The position numbers and the translations under genes were made by a program. The notes under the pieces were generated by a model. That model was not told where the DNA came from and did not search any database. It saw nothing but the letters and a program-made list of their open reading frames with translations. A stretch of 55,701 nucleotides of DNA. Origin: a virus. Below, piece after piece: positions 8,798 to 16,394 of the stretch. The stretch lies in IMG/VR virus record IMGVR_UViG_3300031740_000002, positions 1-55,701 of that record; one strand, 5' to 3'. The number at the start of each line of letters is the position of its first letter. Position 1 is the first letter of the stretch.

Positions 8798-8887
8798 CTA
8801 CTGCGCCGCACCTGATTCGCCGGAGCCGGTGGTGGGCGGTGGCGTCTGCGGCTGGGGCGGTGTCGTCCCCTTTCCACATGAACACAT
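8798..8887 (-). CDS. 29-aa Cys/Pro-rich protein between protease and capsid
   Basis: MCSCGKGTT start, then a proline-rich linker and SGAAQ end. It has an ideal GGGGAGGTGATCACC leader, which makes translation likely despite its size. It shares the tail pattern PPP-TTG-x(3-4)-SGAAQ with the 42-aa gene just upstream, and both have a CxC/CxxC head, so the two look like diverged tandem duplicates. Function unknown. Confidence 0.7.
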   Translation of the reverse strand: MCSCGKGTTPPQPQTPPPTTGSGESGAAQ

Positions 8888-8901
8888 GGTGATCACCTCC
8901 C

Positions 8902-9030
8902 CTACTGGGCTGCGCCGGAGTCTTCGGTACCGGTGGTTTCCGGTGGCGGCACGCTCGGATCACGGTGCGGCTCGTGACGCTGCCCGCACTGCTGGCACAT
9001 CGGCCATACGACGTCCTGAGCCTCAGCCAT
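8902..9030 (-). CDS. 42-aa protein with CxxC and PPP...SGAAQ tail
   Basis: The sequence opens MAEAQDVVWPMCQQCGQRH and ends PPPETTGTEDSGAAQ. Its ATG overlaps the protease stop by 8 nt, so it is probably translationally coupled. CQQCGQRH could bind zinc. It is a paralogue of the 29-aa gene that follows. Role unknown. Confidence 0.7.
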   Translation of the reverse strand: MAEAQDVVWPMCQQCGQRHEPHRDPSVPPPETTGTEDSGAAQ

Positions 9031-10963
9031 CGCGGCCTGCCGCCACCAGCACCTCGGCCCAGCGCACCTGCTGGGTACGCCCGGCAGCGTCGGCGATCAT
9101 GTCGAACAGATCGTCATAATCGGGCTCGGCGACGGGCTCGGGCTCCAGGAACACGATAGGCACCGATGATGCCACGATGGCATCCTCACGCACGCGCACG
9201 CTGGAGCGCACCGGAGTCGGGAAGCCCTCGGACGGCACAAGCAGGGCCGCCTTCAGCTTGCCGCCCTGCCAGTCGCCGGACAGCGCGCAGGCCATCATCC
9301 GCTCCACCGCGTCCGAGCTGATGCCGTGCAGCAGGCCGCCCGCGACCCAGGTGCCGAACTGGTTTTCACCGACGCGCACCCTGGCCGCGATGGAGCACGA
9401 GTTGTCGTAGTGCTGCACCGCCCAGGACGGATCGGCGCGGCGCGGATCGACCGGCGAGGCGTGCCCGCAGTCGAAGGTGATGTTGCCGGCGTTGATCCGG
9501 TACACGCCGCCGTCGGCGCCGGCGACCAGGCACGCCTTGTTCTGGAACTCGGAGTAGTCGATATTGCGCGGCGCGGTGGGCGCACGCAGCTGACTGCGGA
9601 AGGCCCGATGCGTCACGCCGGCCGGCGCGAGCAACCCATAGACGCGTCCATCGGCGGTGATGTTGAGCGCGCCGATCGGCGGCAGTTCGGTCGGCTCGTT
9701 GAACCAGGACTCGGGCCACACCTCGGGAATGGTGATGGTGTAGCCGGCCGCTACGACCGCAGCTGTCGGCTCCTCATCGCCACCGAGCGGGGGCGGCTCC
9801 AGGCCTGCGTCGCGCAGGTGTCCGGCGAGATGTTCGTAGACGCCGGACGCGTCGCCGGCCGGGATGGTGGTTCCGCCGCGGCCACCGTTGAGCACGCCGA
9901 TGCCGGACTGGCACGCCTTGATGTTGGCAGCGCCGGGCGTGCCATCCTCGCCGACCTCATGGTGTCCGAAGCGTCCGCCCGACTTGGGGATCTGGCCGTC
10001 GACCACCTGGGCGTCGTCGATCCAGGCGTAGAAGGCGCGGGCGGTGGCGACCGGCATGGGTGATGCGAGGCGCTTCTCCGCGGCCGGGCCGTCCCACGCT
10101 GTGTCCGTGGTGGGTGTGTCATGCGGACCGACCGCCGCGGCGACCATGCCCAGATCGATCGGCGGCGCGGCGGTGATGGGCGGCATGAACGGCGACTCGC
10201 CCAGGCAGGCGGTGGCCTCGACGAAGGCCGGCTCTGGCAGCAAGGTCAGCGAGCGCACCCGCCCACTGTGATAGACGATCTCGATGGGCTCTGCCATGTC
10301 CATGCTGGCGTCAGCCACCATGACAGAGTTACGCCGCTCGTATGGGCGTCGCCGCGCAGTGCCGGGCGGGCGGCTGCGGTCGTAGGTCGGGCCGCCACGC
10401 TTGCCGTGATCCTTCTGGTTGTGCTTGCCGGCCAGGTGGAAGTCTTCATCGTCGACCGACCCGTCGGGTCCTGCTTCGATGATCTCGTCGCCGAGCAGTT
10501 CCGGCTCTGCATAGATCAGTTCGATGTCGGTCTGGTCCATGTCGTCGGCGAGGATCGAATTGCCGCGCAGGAAGTTGCCGGCCATGAGCCGCTGCGCCTC
10601 GGCGCCGGCGGCGCCTGCGGAGTCCATGGTGCCGACCCAGCGGATCAGCGCGCCGTCGCGCCACATGGCGTCCACGCTACCGACGATGACCGCGCCGGCG
10701 TGACCCTCGGCCTCGGCGGGCTGCCACTTGAGCGCGAACGGAGTGGGTGCGAACTTCAGCGCGCCGACCTCCCAGCGCCGCCGCGGCATGCTGCCGTCCG
10801 TCACGCCCTCGATGCAGGCCACGCCGTAGCAGGGGGCGCCGGCACCGTCGGGCACGAGCACGGCAGCCATGACGCCGTCGGCGTCGTACTCGTCGTCACC
10901 GGTCAGTGCGAACTCGTCTTCGAGCACCTGCGGGTCGTCACTGGGTGGCGTTGTCGGCTGCAC
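9023..10963 (-). CDS. Prohead (capsid maturation) protease, extended
   Basis: 646 aa from GTG 10963, which follows GACGGGGGTGATCAT. The first 200 residues fit actinophage maturation proteases: the YGVACIEGVTDGSM strand, WEVGALKF, VGSVDAMWRDG and an RLMAGNFLRGNSI helix. A GKHNQKDHGKRGG insert follows, a motif often seen in phage head proteins. Next is a PSGGRF-to-AGDASGVYEHLAGHLRDAG region typical of capsid-protease fusions, then a C-terminal domain with ADGRVYGLLAPAGVTHRAF. It lies directly upstream of the capsid gene and should cleave its scaffold arm. Confidence 0.85.
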   Translation of the reverse strand: MQPTTPPSDDPQVLEDEFALTGDDEYDADGVMAAVLVPDGAGAPCYGVACIEGVTDGSMPRRRWEVGALKFAPTPFALKWQPAEAEGHAGAVIVGSVDAMWRDGALIRWVGTMDSAGAAGAEAQRLMAGNFLRGNSILADDMDQTDIELIYAEPELLGDEIIEAGPDGSVDDEDFHLAGKHNQKDHGKRGGPTYDRSRPPGTARRRPYERRNSVMVADASMDMAEPIEIVYHSGRVRSLTLLPEPAFVEATACLGESPFMPPITAAPPIDLGMVAAAVGPHDTPTTDTAWDGPAAEKRLASPMPVATARAFYAWIDDAQVVDGQIPKSGGRFGHHEVGEDGTPGAANIKACQSGIGVLNGGRGGTTIPAGDASGVYEHLAGHLRDAGLEPPPLGGDEEPTAAVVAAGYTITIPEVWPESWFNEPTELPPIGALNITADGRVYGLLAPAGVTHRAFRSQLRAPTAPRNIDYSEFQNKACLVAGADGGVYRINAGNITFDCGHASPVDPRRADPSWAVQHYDNSCSIAARVRVGENQFGTWVAGGLLHGISSDAVERMMACALSGDWQGGKLKAALLVPSEGFPTPVRSSVRVREDAIVASSVPIVFLEPEPVAEPDYDDLFDMIADAAGRTQQVRWAEVLVAAGRDG

Positions 10964-11005
10964 ATGATCACCCCCGTCAGGCCAGATCATACGCCGCCGG
11001 GTACG

Positions 11006-11045
11006 CGACAGCCGAGACCGTGAGTGGAAACAGTCTCGGCTGTCG
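11006..11045 (-). terminator. Strong hairpin upstream of the protease gene
   Basis: Perfect 13-bp stem: CGACAGCCGAGAC (11006-11018) and GTCTCGGCTGTCG (11033-11045), with a 14-nt loop. It lies between the 2H gene and the protease gene. No U-run follows, so it could attenuate transcription, mark RNA processing or stabilise the downstream protease/capsid mRNA. Confidence 0.55.
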
Positions 11046-11082
11046 ACGGTGGCCGATCCGGGCGCGGATGGACCGGCACAGT

Positions 11083-11853
11083 CTAGCGCGGCTCGCCGGC
11101 CATGCGCATTATGCAGATCTCGCCGGGCAGGTGCGCCTCCGGCGAACCGCATCTGATGCAGCCGTCTGACGGCTCGCGCAGGTCGTACTCAAAAAGGGTC
11201 GGCGACGGGGCGCAGAAGCCGCCCGCCGCGGTAGCGACGTCATCCACCGGCAACTCGTCAAGCTCTGGCGTTGCCCCTGCGTCCGACTCGGGCTCTGCAT
11301 CCGGCTCCGGCGCGGTATCGGACTGGACCGGCATGCCCAGCGGGATATCGGTGACTTCGCCAGCAAAGGCGAAGCGGAGCCGGTCGAAACGCACCGGCCC
11401 GACGCGCTGCGCCACGCTGGCGAACTGTTCGGGGACAGCCACGGACGCCTCGGCCTGGCCGACGTAGGCGAGCGTGATGTGCGGGATGAAGGGCTCGTGT
11501 TGCTCAGGCCACGCCACCAGATCAGCGCAGCCGGCCTGGACGTCGGCATGCACCTCGGCGATCTCCGGACTGTTCAGGATCAACGCCACACACGGCTCGT
11601 CACCGACCGGGTTGACCAGCGCCGCGGCGAAGGCTTCGCCCTCGACAGCCTCCCACGCTGCGGCGTACTCACGCCCCCAGGCGACCAGTGCGGCCCGTTC
11701 GTCCGACTCGATAGCCTCGCCGTCGCCGAGGTACAGCAGCGTCAGGTGCAGATCGCCGACAAGTTCGGCGCCTTCGTCGCCCAGCGCCAGGAAGTCGGCA
11801 GAGTCGGAGTCAGGGAGCAGTGCGATCATCGCTCCGGTGTGTTCGTCGGCCAT
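11083..11853 (-). CDS. 2H phosphoesterase (RNA ligase/LigT-like) with capsid-like tail motif
   Basis: 256 aa. It has two HxT motifs: HLTLLYLG near residue 36 and HITLAYVG near residue 127. Their spacing and strand context match the 2H superfamily (LigT, 2'-5' RNA ligase, cyclic phosphodiesterase). An acidic linker (TAPEPDAEPESDAG) leads to a C-terminal module with AAGGFCAPS, nearly identical to the capsid GGWCAPS motif, then CIRCG and a later Cys that may bind zinc. It starts inside the TGA of the upstream gene. It may act on RNA ends or cyclic nucleotides; its place among head genes suggests packaging with the virion, which is inference. Confidence 0.8.
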   Translation of the reverse strand: MADEHTGAMIALLPDSDSADFLALGDEGAELVGDLHLTLLYLGDGEAIESDERAALVAWGREYAAAWEAVEGEAFAAALVNPVGDEPCVALILNSPEIAEVHADVQAGCADLVAWPEQHEPFIPHITLAYVGQAEASVAVPEQFASVAQRVGPVRFDRLRFAFAGEVTDIPLGMPVQSDTAPEPDAEPESDAGATPELDELPVDDVATAAGGFCAPSPTLFEYDLREPSDGCIRCGSPEAHLPGEICIMRMAGEPR

Positions 11854-12083
11854 CAACCGCTCCGGATCTTCGTCACGTCTGCCTGATATGCCTTACGGCG
11901 CAGATGTGCAGCCAGATGGCGACGCGCCATCTTCTCGGCACGCCTGCGCCCACCGAGTACGAATCGAGAATCGTATTCAAACATGCCCTCATGCACAGTA
12001 AGCAGATAGGACCAGCGCCCGGTGCGCGCAACCGTGACGTATGGGTCAAGGTACCCGTCGTCGGCCATGAAAGCGTCAGTCAC
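11853..12083 (-). CDS. Small basic protein in head operon
   Basis: 76 aa from GTG 12083, which overlaps the stop of the upstream gene (GTGACTGA); ATG 12068 is a shorter option. One alpha/beta region (GRWSYLLTVHEGMFEYDSRF) leads to a basic helical tail (RRRAEKMARRHLAAHLRRK). No family recognised. Overlaps at both ends indicate coupled translation. Confidence 0.7.
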   Translation of the reverse strand: MTDAFMADDGYLDPYVTVARTGRWSYLLTVHEGMFEYDSRFVLGGRRRAEKMARRHLAAHLRRKAYQADVTKIRSG

Positions 12084-12303
12084 CCTCTATCACGACCCCC
12101 TCGATCACGTCAGAAGCGGCAGCCTCGATCTCGGCCTGCGCTGCGTTCTCAACTGCCTGACCGGATGGCGCGAGCAGGTACATGAACGCTGAGGCCACCA
12201 TGGCGTCGCGCGACGGCGCCGGGCCGGTCAGCCTGCCGGCCCACTGCGCCCGAGGGTCGTCCGACGTGCCGTCGAACATATTGATGCTGACCTGCTCAGC
12301 CAT
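12076..12303 (-). CDS. Small hypothetical protein in head operon
   Basis: 75 aa from ATG 12303, overlapping the upstream gene by 8 nt. Acidic C-terminal half with an Ala-rich helix (QAVENAAQAEIEAAASDV). No family recognised. Confidence 0.65.
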   Translation of the reverse strand: MAEQVSINMFDGTSDDPRAQWAGRLTGPAPSRDAMVASAFMYLLAPSGQAVENAAQAEIEAAASDVIEGVVIEGD

Positions 12304-12601
12304 CTGCGCGCACCTTCGCCTCCGGCGCCATCGCGTACTCAGGGAATTGTGCCCCGTCGTAGCGCGGTGTCCAGGTCAGACCGTTGTCCGTCGTAGAGCC
12401 GTCCGGAGCGGTGTAGGGCTGACGGTGATCGTAGCGGTTGTGCCAGATCTCGGCCGGAATGCCGAGCGGGAAGGCCTCACAGCTCGGACCCCTCATACCG
12501 ACCGCCTGCGCCGCCGAGGACAGGAACGAGCGGTAGCGCCCGCAGGACGGGGCGCACTGCGACTGCGCTCCGTCACTGATCGGCTCGGCTACCTGCGTCA
12601 T
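12296..12601 (-). CDS. Conserved small phage protein with CEAFPxGIP motif
   Basis: 101 aa. It contains QCAPSCGRYR and SCEAFPLGIPAEIW followed by YDHRQPY. This C-x-x-C-R-Y...CEAFPxGIPxxIW...DHRxPY signature is, to my memory, a recurrent small phage protein whose paired cysteines suggest metal binding. TATCAT lies 7 nt before the ATG and operator copy 12610-12624 overlaps it. Exact function unknown. Confidence 0.75.
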   Translation of the reverse strand: MTQVAEPISDGAQSQCAPSCGRYRSFLSSAAQAVGMRGPSCEAFPLGIPAEIWHNRYDHRQPYTAPDGSTTDNGLTWTPRYDGAQFPEYAMAPEAKVRADG

Positions 12602-12608
12602 AGACCTG

Positions 12609-12624
12609 ATGATACGTCACTAGG
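12609..12624 (-). promoter_or_regulatory. Weak operator copy with -10 box before the CEAFP gene
   Basis: TGATACGTCACTAGG (12610-12624) is a diverged copy of the operator. On the minus strand TATCAT (12614-12609) lies 7 nt before ATG 12601, the leaderless spacing found elsewhere. No clear -35 is present. Confidence 0.45.
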
Positions 12625-12628
12625 TCGA

Positions 12629-12766
12629 CTACGTGCGCCCACGGTTTTCGAGATCTTCCAGCAGATCGCGAGGGCCAGCCGGCAGATCGTCTGCATCGCG
12701 CACCGATCTGGGGAGGGCTGCCCGCAGTAGCTGCTCACGCTCATCGGGCGTAGCCGCACCGGCCAT
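12629..12766 (-). CDS. 45-aa helical protein after the MuF gene
   Basis: Short frame starting MAGAATPDEREQLLRAALP and ending ENRGRT, 28 bp after the stop of the large MuF gene. Charged amphipathic helices throughout. No family recognised; supported by coding-like composition, position and lack of any competing gene. Its stop abuts the operator copy that precedes the next gene. Confidence 0.6.
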   Translation of the reverse strand: MAGAATPDEREQLLRAALPRSVRDADDLPAGPRDLLEDLENRGRT

Positions 12767-12794
12767 ACAGGCGCGACCGAGACGCCTGGACAGG

Positions 12795-15700
12795 TCAGGC
12801 GTCATAGCGTCGGCTCGCCTTCTCGAATATCAGCACACTGCGGTTAAAAATGATGTATTGCGGCGGTTCGTCGTTATTGTGCACACCCGGCGGGTATTCT
12901 GCGCCATCGTTGTGCATCGGCCCGTGAATCCTGATCCCATCGTAGCCGCGCATGGCGGCATAGAAGCTGCTGTCATATAGGGAGCGCCCATATGCCGTAT
13001 TCCTAATGCCGGTACTTCCCAGGCCGCTGAATCCAAGCGACCTCAGAAATTCGACGTGCTCAGCCTTAAGATCCTCGTAGTCGACGATCCTCGCCCTCGG
13101 GTCCAGGGCCATGCGCATCAAGCCGCCACGACCATGATCCTGCACGTCGAATCCAGGCAGCCATTCATAATTAGGAGCCGACCCCCACGGTTCGCCTTTG
13201 AAGAAGTTCGTCGACGCGAAATCACTGTCACGGTAAATCTCGGCAGTAGTCCGGCGAACGGTGGTATATACGCCATTGCCGTAGATCCCCGTGGTCATGT
13301 CCCAGTCACCGGTTCGCGTAGCCTCGGCGATCTTGCGAGCGGAGATCTGGGGAACCGAACCGGACCACTGCTGAACGCCACGCCACATCTCGGTCCAACC
13401 GGCGCGGATCGCCTTGTCAAGCTCAACCTTCGTCACGACCCGCCCGGGGGTCGACCAGCCCGGCTGCTGCCTCACCATCTCGGTCAGTACACGATCCTGT
13501 GGATCGTTGATGCTCTGAGCCAATTCGGCGCGCCGAATCCATGGCGCATCATCCTTCGTCTGTTTGGTCAGATCTGTACCCGAACTCCGCACACTGGGTG
13601 GCCCGACATCCACCCGCGTGACGCGGGCCTTGATCAGCGGGATGACCTCGCCGTCCGGCATCTGCACCGTCGCGCCACGCGTGACGATCTGCACTTGCGC
13701 CCCGGCAGGAATGTCGATGTCGCCAAAGCCTTCCATCGTGTCCGGATCAAACTTGACCTTCGCGCCGGCCTTCCCGATCGGCTTGATGCCCGCTTTCGTG
13801 CTGGCGCGCGTGATCGCGCTGCGCAGCTTCGCCGCGTCCCCGGTCGCGAACGCCTTCGCCAGGATGTCCACCACGGACTCGTCGACACCGGCGTAGAACT
13901 CGCCGGACCGGCGCAGGGCGGGCGAGAACACCTGACTGATGGTCTGACGGGTGGCGCCCTTGGCGATGATCTCGTCGAGCTCGGCGATCAGCCTGGCGTT
14001 GGCCGCAGCCGTCTCGATCTGGCGGTTGCGCTCGCGCTGAGCGGTGCGGCTCAAGCGCCTGCGGTAGTCGGTGGCCTCATCGGATGTAAGCGACTCGACC
14101 ACGTTCTTACTGATCAAGCGCGGCTGGCCACCCACGATCGTCTCGTAGCCGGGGCGCACCACGCGCACGAGCTGACCGGACGCCAGACGCTCGCCGGCGA
14201 TACCCTGCGCCAGTTTCGAGTCGTAGCCGGCCACATCGCCGGCCGTACCGAGCTCGCGCAACCCGGCAGCCTTCGCACGCTTACCCAGCGCCTCGCCGAG
14301 CTTGCCCGGACCGCCGGTGCGGATGGCCCGGATCAGCGCATCGCGCTGGGCGTTGGTCACATCGTAGCGGGCAGCGTTGGACCGGATCACCGCAGCGATG
14401 GCGTCGCGGTCGCCCTCGGTGTCGACCACGGCCTGGATGACGCGCGCGTTGAAGTCTGCGATCTTGCGTCGCTCGTCGATGATCGCCTGGTCTATGCGGC
14501 CCTCGATCAGGTCGACGTCAGCGCCGGGCGAGTCGCCGATCAAGCGTACGAGATCATTCTTCGTGGCGCGTGGCGGCACCTCGATGCCACGCTGACGCGC
14601 GATGGTGCGCAACTCTGCGACAGGACGAGCAGCCAGCGCGCCAATCGGATTGGCCCGCGCCGGCGAGACAGTGCTGGTCGGCGTGAGCCGCAGCCTGAAC
14701 CCGGCAGCGCGGTATTCGGCCTCGAGCAGATCGTAGATCTCGTGCGAGATCGCCGAGGCGCGGTCGCCGCGCAGCATCACATCGGCGAAGGCCTCGGCTA
14801 CGAGCTCATGCGCGTCCGAGCCGGCGTAGGTGCTGATGTCACGCGCCACCAGCGTATCGGCGTCGATGCCCTCCAAGGTGGCGCGCCGGTTGACCGCGGT
14901 CAGCGCCCGCGATTCGATGCGCGCACCCAGGTTGTCGATGTCGAGGATGTGGCCGAACTCGTGCAACCCGACGGCCATCGGCTGCCCGCCCTCGCGGGTG
15001 AACCAGCCGGAGCGGCCCTGCTCCCAACCCTTGTTATCCGAGCGCAGCCGGCGCAGCAGCGCACCGCGCTGGTCCTGGGTAGCCCAGGACGCGTTGAAGC
15101 GGATAGCCAGGCCGCCCGCGTTGGCGTAGTCACCGCCGGGTACGCGGAACCAGCCGATCTCGTAGACGCGCACCTCGGGGAAGCGCTCGAAACCGCGCAG
15201 TACGCCCTCGGCGTACTCGCGCCAGGTGACCAGCGAGCCGTCATCGGGGATCACCACCATGACGTCGCGGCCGGTGATGCGCCGGTACTCCTGGCGCACC
15301 GCGGCCTGCAGACCCTTGGTCGTCTTGGCGCGCAGCAGCACGGCGCGGATCGGATTGGCCACCCGCGCGCCGCGGGCCAACAGCGACAGGTCAGGGCTGG
15401 GCTCGGCCAGCGGGTCAGGGCCTGGGGCAGCGGCGGAGCGGCCGGGCACGGTTGGTGGTGCGCCGAAGCGGCCGGTGTTGGGTCGCAGTACTTCGCCAGG
15501 GACGCCAGGACCGATATCGCGCGCCTGCCCCTGGGCGCGGTCTATCTCGTCGTCGTCGATGACGTAGCCGATGGTGCAGCGGCACCGGTAGCGCTCGGAC
15601 GGTGGAAGACTGGAGTCGCCGGGCACGTCGGCCGAATAGCCGCCGACGGTGAATTGATCGACAAGATCGACGCGCTGGCCATCCGCCGCGAGGTGGGTCG

Positions 15701-16388
15701 GGCGCGTCCGCGGATCCATGGTGGCGATCCACTCTTTGAGCATGGACAGCCCGGACGCCCGCGCGGTCTGGATCGAGCCGACGTTGGATGCCTCGATGAC
15801 CTGGGTGCGGGCCAGCAGCACGGCGGATTTCGCCGTCATGTCGGCGGAGTCGCGCAGGCGCTGGGTCAACTGCGGCACCGACTCGCCACGCTCGAAGCCG
15901 TCGAGCAGTTCGTTACGTGCCGTCTCCCAGAGGTCGTTGCCCACCTCGACGAAGGTGTTGCGGGCCTGAGCCATGAACTGCTCGGCCGCGATACTGCCGA
16001 CGCTGGGCAGCCCGGTCACGCCGGTGGCCGTGATCATCTGCGAGTAGGTGGTGCCGGTCGAGTCGCCCCAGACCTGGGCCACCACGGGCATCAGCTGCGT
16101 ATCGACGGCGCCGGTCCACAGCGGCGTAATACCGGCCAGGTCGTCGGGTGAGACGAACGGCTGACCGGGCATGAGGCCGTCCCCGCCCGGTACCGATGAG
16201 GCGGGCGGCTGCTCGGCCGCCACCATGGCCATGGCCGGCTCTGGCGCGAACGCTGCGGCCGGCGCCGCTTCCTCGATGCGGCGCGCGATGATGTCCATGA
16301 CGTGGTTCAGGGCGGCGCGCATGGCGGCCTCGGCCTGCTCCTCGTAGGTCGTCAGCGCCGCGTCGCTCAGACCGGTGATGCGCCGCAC
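12795..16388 (-). CDS. Giant MuF head protein with metallopeptidase-like and ADP-ribosyltransferase-like domains
   Basis: 1197 aa, far longer than a plain MuF protein (about 250-400). Residues about 120-275 are the MuF head-morphogenesis domain: LARTQVIEASNVG, then MDPRTRPTHLAADGQ and the RYRCRCTIGYV end. Residues about 400-560 contain GLHEFGHILDID (HExxH zinc site near 476) and, downstream, HELVAEAFADVML, a zincin-like layout. Near residues 596-620 is a SAP/Rho-N-like helix pair (ELRTIARQRGIEVPP). Residues about 1000-1180 fit an ADP-ribosyltransferase fold: MWRGV, GIYGNGVYTT, then PPQYIIFN at the end. The expected final acidic residue reads Q, so activity is uncertain. DNA for the last domain is visibly richer in A/T, suggesting transfer. 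It follows the portal gene by 6 bp. It is probably a virion protein injected with DNA. Confidence 0.85.
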   Translation of the reverse strand: MRRITGLSDAALTTYEEQAEAAMRAALNHVMDIIARRIEEAAPAAAFAPEPAMAMVAAEQPPASSVPGGDGLMPGQPFVSPDDLAGITPLWTGAVDTQLMPVVAQVWGDSTGTTYSQMITATGVTGLPSVGSIAAEQFMAQARNTFVEVGNDLWETARNELLDGFERGESVPQLTQRLRDSADMTAKSAVLLARTQVIEASNVGSIQTARASGLSMLKEWIATMDPRTRPTHLAADGQRVDLVDQFTVGGYSADVPGDSSLPPSERYRCRCTIGYVIDDDEIDRAQGQARDIGPGVPGEVLRPNTGRFGAPPTVPGRSAAAPGPDPLAEPSPDLSLLARGARVANPIRAVLLRAKTTKGLQAAVRQEYRRITGRDVMVVIPDDGSLVTWREYAEGVLRGFERFPEVRVYEIGWFRVPGGDYANAGGLAIRFNASWATQDQRGALLRRLRSDNKGWEQGRSGWFTREGGQPMAVGLHEFGHILDIDNLGARIESRALTAVNRRATLEGIDADTLVARDISTYAGSDAHELVAEAFADVMLRGDRASAISHEIYDLLEAEYRAAGFRLRLTPTSTVSPARANPIGALAARPVAELRTIARQRGIEVPPRATKNDLVRLIGDSPGADVDLIEGRIDQAIIDERRKIADFNARVIQAVVDTEGDRDAIAAVIRSNAARYDVTNAQRDALIRAIRTGGPGKLGEALGKRAKAAGLRELGTAGDVAGYDSKLAQGIAGERLASGQLVRVVRPGYETIVGGQPRLISKNVVESLTSDEATDYRRRLSRTAQRERNRQIETAAANARLIAELDEIIAKGATRQTISQVFSPALRRSGEFYAGVDESVVDILAKAFATGDAAKLRSAITRASTKAGIKPIGKAGAKVKFDPDTMEGFGDIDIPAGAQVQIVTRGATVQMPDGEVIPLIKARVTRVDVGPPSVRSSGTDLTKQTKDDAPWIRRAELAQSINDPQDRVLTEMVRQQPGWSTPGRVVTKVELDKAIRAGWTEMWRGVQQWSGSVPQISARKIAEATRTGDWDMTTGIYGNGVYTTVRRTTAEIYRDSDFASTNFFKGEPWGSAPNYEWLPGFDVQDHGRGGLMRMALDPRARIVDYEDLKAEHVEFLRSLGFSGLGSTGIRNTAYGRSLYDSSFYAAMRGYDGIRIHGPMHNDGAEYPPGVHNNDEPPQYIIFNRSVLIFEKASRRYDA

Positions 16389-16394
16389 GGGCGG

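Noticed and set aside
13056-16151. Plus-strand open frame of 1031 codons
   Set aside because: It is antisense to the MuF gene, His/Arg/Gly/Ala-rich with no domains, and follows the third-position GC pattern of the opposite strand.
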